A stretch of 64,000 nt of DNA from assembly GCA_037179385.1 (NCBI GenBank), contig CM074185.1, forward strand, positions 7,683,371-7,747,370. Direction: 5' to 3'. Below, piece by piece: positions 1 to 10,793 of the stretch (within the stretch, counting starts at the first letter, position 1; every line of letters begins with the position of its first letter). The position numbers and the translations under genes are program-made. Source of the DNA: Holothuria scabra (lineage: Eukaryota; Echinodermata; Holothuroidea; Aspidochirotida; Holothuriidae). Under the pieces are notes generated by a model that searched no databases, was not told the DNA's origin, and saw nothing but the letters and a program-made list of their open reading frames with translations.

Positions 1-560
1 CAGGGATCTCAGACTTGGCATGTAGAATGTCCACATTGAGTAGATGGTCCCTATTTTTTCGGGTAGAGATCAAAGGTCATTTGGGGTCACCAGAGGTCAA
101 AATGTAAATACCTTGGAAATTGCTTGTAAACACGATATCTCCAGAAGGAAAAATGTGAGCAATCTCATACTTACCATGCTGATTGTCCATATTGAGTAGA
201 TGGTCCCTATTGTTTTTGATGGAGGTCAAAGGTCATTTGGGGTCACCGGAGGAAAAAAGGTCAAAACCTTGTAAACACTGTATCTCAAGAAGGGTAAATG
301 TGAGGGATCTCATACATAGCAGGTGGATTGCCCATATTAAGTAGATGATCACTATTATTTTTGGTGGAGGTCAAAGGTCATTTGGGGTCATCAGAGATGA
401 AAAGCTCAAAAACTTGTAAACACCATATGTCAAGAAAGGTAACTGCCAGGAATCTCATATTTACCAAGTGGATTGTCCATATTGAGTAGATGACCCCTAT
501 TGTTTTTATTGGATGTCAAAGGTCATTTGGGGTCATCAGAGTTCAAAACATCTAAACCTT
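1..560 (+). repeat. 145-bp tandem repeat array, right-hand part (4 units)
   Basis: Four diverged copies of a roughly 145-bp unit are visible, anchored by AGGTCAAAGGTCA-like cores starting near 67, 223, 368 and 513. Each unit runs: TTTGGGGTCACC, CTTGTAAACAC, ATATCTC, a block ending in CATATTGAGTAGATGGTCCC, then TATTGTTTTTGGTGGAGGTC. It is the same unit as the arrays near 15, 20, 28 and 41 kb. The array starts before the window and fades out near 560. Non-coding. Confidence 0.85.
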
Positions 561-1184
561 GCAAACACTACATCTCAAAAGAGTATAACGGTTGAAGTTA
601 ATATCCATGAGCGGTTAGGGTGAAAGGGTACAAATAATTTGGCATGGGTAATGTAATAGGCATAGGTATATAATTTTTTTGGAACAGCTAGAACTTCACT
701 ATGTAAATTCTTTAGTGAGGTAATTTTGAAAATGTATTTGTAAAGTACTGAAGCAAACTCATAGGAAGAAGGTCTTAGGTGCACAAAAAGGCACATCACA
801 TGGTAGTTACCGTACAGTATGTTGATTCTGGCATAAAATTGTACCCTGCTATTACATTAAGTTCCAAGTAATAATACATGAAAAGTGGGCAGAGCAAAAT
901 ATAAAATCTTAAAAGGCAAAATGTGTTCATCAGGCTAGCGTACATGCTTCAATGCTTATGAATATGCAGATTTTGCAGCCACAAGTAAATAGATTTTCAT
1001 GAAACTGATGTAGAACATGTGAGTTTAAACAGTCTGTATAAGGGTCATTTAGGGACATAGTCTGAAAATATTAGAAGATGCTTCTATGCACACTAAGTAG
1101 ATAACTGATGTGGAATTTCATAAGTGTAAACTTTGAACAGAGAGTACTCATGTGTGATGCACAAGAATCTCTTTTATAACATAC
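561..1184. other. Intergenic or intronic, nothing recognised
   Basis: AT-rich sequence with no long open frame, no clear inverted repeat and no repeat family found elsewhere in the window. Confidence 0.4.
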
Positions 1185-1278
1185 CTTCATTGCTTTTTCA
1201 ATAATCTTAAAGAAAAACCTGAAGAAAACATTAAATTTAGTGGCAAAAAGGGCAAATATTTGGCAATCCTTGTGCCTA
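1185..1278 (-). CDS. Exon-like segment, minus strand (unrecognised)
   Basis: On the minus strand a 94-nt segment lies between an acceptor (GGGGACAG) and a good donor (AAG then GTATGT). After one leading base it reads 31 open codons, rich in Phe and Lys and ending EKAMK. A shorter alternative starts at an internal acceptor (TTTTCTTCAG) about 60 nt further in. No family is recognised and no partner exon was found nearby. The splice-site pair is suggestive only. Confidence 0.25.
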
Positions 1279-2060
1279 CTGTCCCCAGGAGGACATGTGC
1301 ATGCAAGCATGCATGAATTGGAGATGGGAATTGATTAATTAGAAATACCATAGTTAATTAGCTTTACAAAAAAGAACCTAATTTATACTGATCATTTGGT
1401 ATCAAATACCCTTCAGAGCACATGAACTGTCATTGCCTAATGGAGTGAATCAAATTGTGACTGACCCATTCTTTGCCATTTGGTCACAGTTATCTGGCCT
1501 TCTTTTTCACAGTTGACTGCCAGTTATCCCCACAGTGTCCTGAAGGATTACCTCATACAAACATACAGCTTAATTGACTTAAGCTTTTTACTGTATAAGT
1601 GGTGTTAATTGACTCTTATAAACCCTCTGAAGAAAGCTTATTTTTATCTCAGTACATAATAACAATGACAGCCCATTGTTTATATATACTCCTATTTCCT
1701 GCCATTCTCTGCATGCATTTAGTACTCTATTTGTGGTCAAAATATCAGACCTCCATGAAAGTCACACCTCTGCAAAATCAAGCATAAAATAACTGTCCAC
1801 ATTATCTTGTCTCATCTGACCACAAATGAAAGTTGTTTGCCTAGCCATTGTCTGGAGATGGAGAAGTTCATGACACTTGATAAGTTTCTAAACTGAAAGT
1901 CACCTTAGAAATACTGTAGCTTGACACCCTTCAGAAATAGTGTCCTTTACATAGAAGCTGGTGGAATTGAACAAATAGTGTGTTTGTATTAGGATTTTTG
2001 TTGAACACAGATTTAAACATTGGTGTCTATCTAGATTGGTGATTCTGCTTTACATTTTCA
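1279..2060. other. No gene or repeat seen
   Basis: AT-rich sequence between the exon-like segment and the left end of the 5.15-kb TIR element. Nothing supportable. Confidence 0.35.
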
Positions 2061-2107
2061 ATATGGTCATTTTCACGGTAAAGGTTGTAACTTTTGATTT
2101 TTGACAC
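2061..2107 (+). repeat. Left TIR of 5.15-kb element
   Basis: Pairs with 7165-7210 on the other strand. The differences are T/G at two sites and a one-base gap in a T run. Confidence 0.8.
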
Positions 2108-2595
2108 CAAAATTTCAAAGTGGAGTGGCACAATTTTTTTTTATGTAATCATGTGCAGAAAAGTCTCAATTATAGGAAACAACAAGTTCTGGAGCTTAAA
2201 CTCTTTCGTAATATGTGATGCAAATTTGTCCTATGTGGAAAAACGAGAGAAATCTGACAAAAAACAGCATTAGTATCCAGGGCTGAATGACCAACCACTA
2301 CAGAGGTGATATATCACAATTGGTATTTTTCAATTGCCATCAGGATGAACTTCTTGGGCCAAGAAACTGTTTCTATCCAAACTGACCCGGTCACACAAAT
2401 ATTTTAATGATAAGTTCAATATTGCATAAAAATCTGGCCCTTGCAATATATTTTTCTTGTTCACCACATGAGCGTTGATGGAATGTAGATCAAAACAGCA
2501 CAGCAGCATCAGTACCTAAGGGGTACAGTACTTACCCACACAAATATTAGTGTAATTGCATTTGTCTTACCAAACTTCTAATTTTCAAGATAATG

Positions 2596-3005
2596 TGTTT
2601 CGGAGGCTTCAGTTAACAAATATGACATGTTTCGGAGGCTTCAATATTGTTAACATGGTACAAAGCCAAAAGTTCATCAATAAGATTCAACTTTTGTTTC
2701 AAAAACATGTTCAATCATAAGCTCAACACCTTCAACATTTATTAATAAGCAAGGTTCTTGTTACCTCTTACATGTATCAACAAATTTCTCAATTTTTAGT
2801 GCAGCAGTTAACGATTACAATGAAAGGGTAGTTGAAATATCTGCACTATCAGACATTAACCATGAAGTAACTCAGAGCTGCAATTTAGAAAGTAATTCAA
2901 CTAATTACTATAGCACAAATCAAGTTTAGTCTTTATTTTGGAACATGTTTTGAAAGGTTTTACAGTTACGTTCACCCATGTTTCGGAGGCTTCATAAATG
3001 TTAAC
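2596..3005 (+). repeat. Left cluster of GTTTCGGAGGCTTCA...GTTAAC motifs (3 copies)
   Basis: Copies at 2596-2617, 2629-2653 and 2979-3005, all on the plus strand. The spacers between the TTCA end and GTTAAC are 0, 5 and 5 bases. They lie 0.53-0.95 kb inside the left TIR. Confidence 0.9.
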
Positions 3006-5854
3006 ATACTGGCTACCGTGAAATTGTCAGTTACTGAGGAGACTTGATAAATGACAAGATATGACATATACGGTAGTCTATTACTGAGGAAGCAAAAGAT
3101 TTGCTGCTAACAATATTTAAAATTTCACTGTTATCAAATACTGTACCACTGATTAAGCATATTCTTCATGGAATATATTTAATGGCACCATGGGGGTAAC
3201 ATTGACCTATGTTTAATAGACATTGATATAGATAAGGTTGTTACAGATTGTCCACTGTGAAACACTGGATGAAATTAATCTTTTAATGCCATCAGAATCT
3301 CATTTTGTCTCTAAGGTTTTAGCCTGTTTTGTATCCAGTATATTTTGTTAGAAGAAAGCCATTAAAATTACAGAATAAGGTCATCTTCCTTATTGTTTAC
3401 ATTCCGCAATACCTTCCACCAATGTTCATTATATGGTTCATATGCAACTTCAAAGGAAACCTGGGTTGCATTTTCAGAGCTCAATTGTAATGTTTGGAAC
3501 TTAAATCAAGTTGACATCCAATCAACAAGTGTATTGTTTTATACAAATCAAATCCAACTTTAACATCAATAAGATGTTTTAACTTGCGGTAGAATAAAGC
3601 AACGTGAACAATTCCACATTAAAAAAGGATTATTAAGAACTTTGGAGAGGATTTATTGTATTGAACAGAGTTCTCTGAGATCAAACTTAGTGTTTTGGCA
3701 ATGCTCCCATTTGACAGATCAAACTCTAATAAGGGTGCAGAATCACAATATTCACAATGAAGATCCACCCATTTTGATTGACCCACTGGGGTAGATCAGA
3801 TCAACCTTGATTGTTTTACTTTTGGCATGGTTATCACAACTGTACAACATACCATCAAGAAGACTACAGTCTCCTTGAAGCTACAGTACTTAAACTGAAA
3901 TAGCAAGTTACACATCAACATGCTAAATGCAATATAACCAAAATGAAATTGCATGCACATTGCAAAGTAATTATGTCATTTGACAAAGAAAGAGGGATTT
4001 GCTATTTCAAATTATTCAGACTACTGTACAGTACTACTGTATAAAGCCAAAACCGGCAGTTGCAAAGTTACTATTATGGAAAACTCCCTAGTGATATAAC
4101 CTACTGTAACACTCAAAACTATTTAATGGTCTGGACTATACTGTACTGTACATTTACAGATGTTTTGACAAAGACAAAGTTTGTGGGCCAACATTTGATG
4201 AATATCTTTAGCTCATGGGTCCACAGAATTTGTACTCAGGTGTCAAACTTCCTAACTAAAATTCTTCAAAGCACTGCCACTGAATTACTGTAACTTAAGT
4301 TTGCTGACATACAATACCTGTCATCAGGGAGAACATCCCTTATTAAAAAGCCAAAAATTCATGGACTGCTTTCAATTGTCTTGCTACAATGCATGAACTG
4401 TAAATAGAATACACTAGACATGTTTTAGAAATGTTGGAGAGCCAACCCTTCCACGAGAAATCCTACAGCACTGGATATATGGTATCCATGTAAACATATA
4501 GGCCTACCCTTGGCTGAGGCACTAAATGCACCCTAAGGAGCCCCAGGACTATGGAGACCATTTGAAAGACACTGCAAAGCCTTTGCTCTCTATTTCAAAA
4601 TTCTTTCTTGAAAGGAACTGTTTTGAATTTAAAGGCCAATATTTCAATACAAAAACCTGGATGTGCATACTGTACTGTAGGTGACCAGTCCTTACATGAA
4701 ATCTGTGACATTGTGATGCGTAGTGTAGACTTGAAAGTAATGACAATCCATTCCAACATATATAAATGGCTACATCACAGGGATGTTATTGTACTGCTCA
4801 AAGGTGCAGTACTGTAAGTGCTACTGTATATTGTACAGTAACTGCATTGATCTGAACTCATCATAAATCATATCTATTAAATGAATTCATCCTTCTTTGA
4901 AATTCACTAGAAGGTCACAAAACTCAACTTAAAGTTCAGTACAGGTTTGAAACTTTTTTATCCCTTGAAGCTTAATTTTCACTTTTGCAAGATCAGAATT
5001 ACGGAGACATATTCACAAGAAAAGAAAAATGAATAAAAAGAAAGTAAAGCAAAAAAATGAAAGGGTAAACCAGACCCTCTCTCTAGTGATGAGACCAATT
5101 GTCCAGAGAAAAGAAAACAAGAAATTTACTAAAAAGACTTTTTACCACAGAAACAGCTTTTTACCCAAAGAGATCACAGGCCTAAACTGGAAGCCACTGA
5201 ACACCATCGAATATAAGAAAAAATCTCTGCAGCCAAAAACAGAGCAACAGCCCCAACACTAATTTGGAAACAACCTATACCTCACACATCAAACCAACTT
5301 GCCTTTCCCAACACTGCTTCTTTAGTTAACAGTATGAAAGTGAAGTTCAAAGACTGACTTGTAAAATTAGGGTTTACTCCAGGCCAGGAGTTGAATTAAA
5401 CAGAAAAAATAATGGTTCTGGCATCTTATTGAGCATGCTTATATTTTAGAAACTACACCCTACAGTACAGTACAATACCTCTGCAAAGACTAATTCTGAC
5501 GGTGTTCTGTGTACAGAGGAAAGAAAAGCTGTAGTTGGTTTCTACTGTATGAACCTCCTACAGTAGACTTAACTATCTCATTGAAAGTAAACCAAACTCA
5601 CTTTTGCAGTATATCATGTAGAACATGATGTTTATTGGGTATTCTACTGTACCTTAAAAATGTAACAGTTACTTAACTCGATATCATCAGATAGTGACAT
5701 TGTCTCCTTTTCACTTTCACTGGTATGATCACAAATGCACCATCAAACACTTGTAATAGACCATGAGAAAAGAGAATCAAAGGGTGGGGGTTAATAAAGC
5801 TGAGACAACTTCATCTACCCTCAAGGCCAGCCTTTAAAATCATAACACAGATCT

Positions 5855-6836
5855 GTTAACATATTCAATGAAGCCTCCGAAACAGGTCAAGAGGTATTTT
5901 TGGGCACCTCAACATCATGGTAAAACATATTCTAAATTGTATTAGGTAATTACCGACATATTCTTAGAATTTGGCTTTACCTGTATACCCATTATGAAGT
6001 AAAAATTACACCTTTTTGTAACTTTTTTAACAGGGACAAGATGACTGGCAGTACTTTCATCCTTTGGAAAATATCAATTTTCTAGGCTATATCAGTTGAG
6101 AATAATTTAGAAACACAGCTATCAGCTCCAAATTGGTTTCTTTCCATTAGCAGCATGCAGTATCAGAACATGAAACAAAAAAACATACCTCAATGTTGCT
6201 TTCAAAGACAACACTATCATTAACGATGATGTTAACACATGTATGAAGTCTCCGAAACAAGTTATTACAGTCATTGACGAGTCTATCAAACATGTATTTT
6301 AAAACAGGGTTTTGTTTGGTGTTGGGCAAGAATTCACCTCTCTGCTGATAATTTGAAAGCAAATTTAGAATAAAACATTTAACTTAAAATGCAGAAATAT
6401 GAATATTATTGTAACTGGTGTTTCGGAGGCTTCATTGTGTTTCGGAGGCTTCAAGTGTTAACGGAAAGTTGGTATCGACTCACTTTTCAAAATAATGAGG
6501 CAAATCTCAACTTTTTATGAATGTATGAACAGACGGTCTAGAAGCATACATTTGTGGAGGCAAAGTAGAACACCTTTGTATTTCCTGTTCATACGGGAGG
6601 GTCAAATAGTTCGTTTCGGAGGCTTCAAAAATGTTAACGGAAAACTTACTCTTTTGAATTCCGCTTTCATAAAATCCATGAAAGTCCTGGGATCTGGTTA
6701 AGTTACCTTCCAACTGGGAGTAGTGTTAAAACACATTATATAAAGAATGATTGGAGAGCTGCAAGCAGTATTTTATCATTGTAACCATACTGAAATGTCT
6801 GTTAACAAATGTTAACGGAAAATGAAGCCTCCGAAA
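5855..6836. repeat. Right cluster of the same motif (6 copies, both strands)
   Basis: Plus-strand copies at 6420-6434, 6439-6462 and 6613-6638. Minus-strand copies at 5855-5885, 6231-6258 (one base change) and 6811-6836. Most have GTTAAC within 8 bases on the same side; three extend to GTTAACGGAAA. They lie 0.37-1.35 kb inside the right TIR. Confidence 0.9.
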
Positions 6837-7164
6837 CGACAAATACAGACGTCAATTACTCAAAATTGGAACATGCGTTACAACTGATATTAATTCTGTA
6901 GTTTCTGCTGGACATCTTCTTACAAATAATACATAACACACATAATCCATGAAGTGTTTGTAACAGAGGCATGATTTTGGAAAAAATGACTCAATACTTT
7001 CGTCATAAAAAAGGTCAGATTTTGGGTACTTTTAGCTGTGTAAAAACTGAACACATTAAGCTCTCAAAAAATGTATGCTACCCAAGGTAGCTGCTACTCT
7101 TGTAAGTTACCTGGTGCAAAATGTTTTGATTCTGAATCTTCCTTAGCTAACTACAGATCAAAAT

Positions 7165-7210
7165 GTGTCAAAATCCAAAGTTACACCCTTTACCGTGAAA
7201 ATGACCATAT
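7165..7210 (-). repeat. Right TIR of 5.15-kb element
   Basis: Reverse complement of 2061-2107 with about three differences. Confidence 0.8.
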
Positions 7211-7822
7211 GCTCTACATTGATTATTTATCACTTAAGTTTCATTGTAAAATTTGTTTTAAATTTTTGATAGCATGAAATGTATCAGCATACTACTTGCC
7301 TCATCTCTGCATATATCTGGATAACCGCACCAAAAAAGTAATCCCTGTGTGAAGGATTATAGTTATGTCAAATATCATCATCGAGTGGGAATTCTTGTCT
7401 CACATTTCATTTTTATTCATGTCACAACCCCCCCCCCCCCCAAAAAAAAAGTGTATCATTAAGCTTAATGCATAGAACCATTGCTTCAAGATTACCCTTA
7501 ATGACACTTTTCAAAAGTATTAAGATTTTATTTTGCATTGCTGCTGTCGTTTAAAATTAGTTCAGGTAATAAGAGCAAGCATAATGTTTTATACTGTGTA
7601 TCAAACAAGGAAAACTTGTACTGTGTGTGTTATGCTGTACCTACAGTATAAGTAGACAAAAGGCAAATTAAAAGTCTTGTTAAATTATGGATTAATAGGG
7701 ATATCAGCTTTTGTTAATTTGCAAAGGATACCATAGACAATGGGTGGGGCATTTCCGCCATAAAGCAAAAATTGCCGTCACTAATAGCCAAGGTTACACA
7801 TCTCTGTTCAGATGTCTCTTTA
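7211..7822. other. No gene seen; C14-A9 tract near 7427-7449
   Basis: AT-rich sequence. The only notable item is a run of about 14 C followed directly by 9 A. Confidence 0.4.
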
Positions 7823-8203
7823 GGCTTGGTTTCACATACCCCGCAACACCTAGTGTTAACTCATGTTTACAATCAGACAAAACCGCAGGCTAACACCGTG
7901 TTTTCTAGTCTGTGTTCTCACATACCCAGTGTTTCGTTGATTGGATAGTGTTACCATAGTAACAAGGTCAAATATTTCACACACCGATTACGGTAAAATG
8001 TAATAAAATACCTGTCATCAGTGCCATAAATACCTGTGACCTTGCTTGATTAAAACAAACACGATGTTTAAAACTGCTTAACCCTGCAATTTGAGGTGGT
8101 TCGAAATTTAAACACTGACCCTGTGTTAACCCACGGTCCCACGTTACTCGAGCGTGAGGAAACGCAGTGTTACCTGGAGCGTGGGGTATGTGAGAACACA
8201 GTA
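7823..8203. mobile_element. Small imperfect inverted-repeat element
   Basis: The left end (GGCTTGGTTTCACATACCCC) and the reverse complement of the right end (TGTGTTCTCACATACCCC) agree over the CACATACCCC core and continue to AACAC/GTGTTAAC-type sequence. A third internal copy of TGTTCTCACATACCC lies near 7910. Both the size and the lack of coding sequence fit a MITE. No TSD was established. Confidence 0.45.
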
Positions 8204-8482
8204 TTTGATCCAATGCATGTAGGAGAGTGTTTGGATGAGGGCTTGTTTAGACACTAACCTCAATGCAGACTTTTGGAATCATAGAGGCATTGAAACACAG
8301 AGACTTCAGAATGGAGAGCTGTCCCCATTGATCAAACTTTGGATAAAAATGGTTTCAAAATACCGCTTTATCAAGTAATGAGACAAAACAGTTTTCTGGC
8401 ATGTTAAAGCTGTGTGAGAAATTCCTCTTGTTTGTGGAGATCAAAGGTTTGAGGTGACAAAAGATAAAACCCTTTAGACATA
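8204..8482. other. No feature recognised
   Basis: Unique-looking AT-rich sequence between two repeat fragments. Confidence 0.3.
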
Positions 8483-8791
8483 ATAATTTTAGGGGATAAC
8501 TGTGAGGGATCTCATACCATTGAGGTAGTACTTCCATACTCATACTGTACTAAGCTTAATTTTGAATTGTTCATGTTGATGGATGTGTTGGTGAGGTGAT
8601 CACTATTGTTTTTAAGGGGTCAAAAGGTCATTTGGGGTCACATGAGTTCAAAAAGTTTTGGCCTTACTAGTATGATATCTCAGTTCAGTAGGATAATTGT
8701 ATGGGATCTCATGCATGCATGTCATGTTTGTTTCCATGTTTGCTATGATATATCATATGGCAAGGAATCACTAAGCCTGTTGGCTTTCTAG
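8483..8791 (+). repeat. Degenerate 145-bp units with conserved 3' terminus
   Basis: About two decayed units (GGGTCAAAAGGTCATTTGGG near 8617; GTGAGGGATCTCATAC near 8501) end at 8759-8791 in GGCAAGGAATCACT, a small hairpin AAGCC-TGTT-GGCTT, then TCTAG. The same terminus follows the array near 15,937 and recurs near 16,591. A hairpin followed by CTAG recalls the CTRR end of Helitrons, but the spacing is shorter than usual. Confidence 0.5.
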
Positions 8792-9076
8792 TTCATTCCT
8801 CTTATCTGGCCCGTTCAATCGAAGAGGTTGCCCAGCCCTGGTTTAGGTGGTTGTGGTATGTAAACTAAATCATCTCAGCACTTAAAAGCCAAAAGGGTGC
8901 AGGGCCCAAGCCTCCAGATCTGTTTCTCCTATTACATCATAATGTTATGTTGCCTAAGCTAACATTATTTGTAAAAGGAAAAGTACTGAGGGTACCCCAA
9001 ATATAGATTCCAAAACTAGCTTTAAAATGGTTATCCTGCAAACTGTTTTGTAGCCTATATTTTTATTGAGTTCTAT
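8792..9076. other. No feature recognised
   Basis: Spacer between the repeat terminus and the TTAA-flanked MITE. Confidence 0.3.
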
Positions 9077-9080
9077 TTAA

Positions 9081-9325
9081 AGGGCGAGAGCAGTCACCCC
9101 AACTTGAGTTTGTTTAGTATACTGTCGTGTTTCATGATTGGTTGTTGAGAGTCATGTGACAACATTCTTTCTCCTCAAATGTAAAATTTACTTGAAGTAA
9201 CTGCTTTATACTTTACCTTGCACATGCAATACTAAGTCATAAAATATTTTGAAGAGGATTAAGAGGAAAATTGTGATAGTTAGCTGTTGCAGTTTGATAT
9301 AAGTTTGGGAGACAGCTCTTGACCT
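9081..9325 (+). mobile_element. TTAA-target MITE, family B, copy 1
   Basis: TTAA lies on both sides (9077-9080 and 9326-9329). The left end AGGGCGAGAGCAGTCACCCC and the reverse complement of the right end AGGTCAAGAGCTGTCTCCC form TIRs. The interior matches 58,453-58,706 on the opposite strand, for example GGTTGTTGAGAGTCATGTGA. TTAA targets are used by the Kolobok and piggyBac superfamilies; the AGG start is more Kolobok-like. Confidence 0.65.
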
Positions 9326-9654
9326 TTAAGTTGAATGCAAGGATTCAACCACAATTTTGAAGATACATTAGGACACCACAAGATTGGTTAATATTCTGCC
9401 AGTAGTAATGGCTACTATTATAGTTATCAGGTTTTACTGTAAAGGGTGGACTATTTTTTAAGAATTTGTCGACAGTGAATGTAGGAGAAGCCTAGAATTG
9501 GTTATGAATTACAACTTGAGGTACAGTACAGTTGGGTTTACAAAATGGAGCTAGAGTGGATGGCTGTCTGGAAGTTTTTTGTGTAAAGAACATGTAGAGA
9601 AGGTCAATTAATTTAGGAATATTCAAATTGAAATATGCTTTTATTTATTTTCAG

Positions 9655-9721
9655 AAAAGGTGAGCATAATTTGGGAATCATCAAGAAAAGGACTCATCCG
9701 CATTACAAGAAGCAGTTTTTG
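9655..9721 (+). CDS. Exon-like segment (unrecognised)
   Basis: A strong acceptor (TTTATTTATTTTCAG) and a strong donor (TTTTTG then GTAAGT) bound 67 nt. Read as 1+66 it encodes 22 open codons rich in His, Lys and Arg, ending HYKKQFL in phase 0. A second frame is also open but ends in another phase. Neither frame joins directly to the exon-like segment at 10,441, which needs one carried base, so another exon would have to intervene. No family is recognised. Confidence 0.4.
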
Positions 9722-10440
9722 GTAAGTTAAGGAATGAATCATCAATGGTGTGTGAAGTATATATATGTTGTTTAATAGAAGTAATGTTAAAAAAGTGAAA
9801 AGAAGTAGATGTATATCATCACATTCCAGTATCAAATGCTTAATCAATAAAGGTTGCAGCCTACTGTACCTAAGTAACCTTCAATTTAACAATTTTCATA
9901 TGTGAAGGAGGAAGCAAATTTACATACCTGTAGTGTGGTAGAACATTCAAGTCAGACATGTATTTTGCGAGATATCAGTAAATGAAGTCACTAGATCTGT
10001 GTTCCAAAGTGAGCTTGAGAACAGCACAGGTTATAGCACTTCCTAACAGTTACAAGGAAGGTGTTGTCCTTTTGTTTTTGTGGGCTGTTGTGTTGACCTT
10101 GAATTTTAACTAGAAACCTCCCTGTGGGGAATGCAAAGTTTATAAAGTTCCCATGATATAGTACTTTATCTTTACGCAATCACGTTCAGATACTATGGGA
10201 TTGTTTAACTTGAAAAAGAAAATCTCGAGAACCTCACGTCAGTTTCCAATGCATATCTCACTGAAATGTTCAGAATAAGTACCCCTCTAATATGTCAAAA
10301 CTTGATGTGACCTTAGACCCTGCTTTTAACATGAAATATAAAAGGGAATATTTTAATGCAACAAAGTCTAAAATTTCCCCCAATCCAGAGGTATTTAGAT
10401 TTGAGATTTTCTTTGATACTCTATGCATTGGTTCATACAG

Positions 10441-10589
10441 TACCAACCAGTGGTGACTCTTCAGTGGCATATGTAGAAGAGGGTTTGGGAGAAGCCAGCT
10501 TGGGTTACTGTAATGGCCCTCAAAGGGTACTATACCACAACGGCCAAATATTGATTAGTTCGTGTTCTTCATTGAAAACTTTACCAGAG
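10441..10589 (+). CDS. Exon-like segment (unrecognised)
   Basis: An acceptor (GGTTCATACAG) and a donor (CCAGAG then GTAACA) bound 149 nt. Only one of the three phases is open, taken as 2+147, giving 49 codons with a balanced composition (begins PTSGDSSVAYVEEG, ends SLKTLPE). The open frame also runs upstream through the acceptor, so part of the openness may be chance. It stops 80 bp before the 10,669 repeat. No domain is recognised. Confidence 0.35.
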
Positions 10590-10793
10590 GTAACACCATT
10601 TTGTGTGTAGAACGTTAAGGTGTTATAGGATCACTTCAGGTTAAAAAATGTTGCTTGTTGTGAAAAAAGTCTTTTTGGTTACAAAGATCAGGGAAACCAA
10701 TGCATTCATGGTGGCATGTGTGTGTATGTATGTGTGGGTGCATTCTTAAATGATGCCTTGGTGGGTGAAGGCCACTCATGAGAGATCAAGCCT

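Larger units (their letters stand above)
2061..7210. mobile_element. 5.15-kb non-autonomous DNA element with TIRs and clustered subterminal motifs
   Basis: The two ends are inverted copies: left 2061-2107 and right 7165-7210 match at about 44 of 47 positions, both reading inward ATATGGTCATTTTCACGG and ending at TGACAC. ATAT lies at both outer edges; because it is its own reverse complement it could be a 4-bp TSD or part of the TIR. Between the ends are nine copies of GTTTCGGAGGCTTCA with GTTAAC close by, two clusters set in from each end, and none in the middle 2.8 kb. No transposase is visible: the longest open frames are under 80 codons and match nothing I know. Subterminal repeats of this kind usually bind the transposase. 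The superfamily is not assigned; a 4-bp target would fit families such as Sola or Ginger, but nothing in the sequence proves it. Confidence 0.7.
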
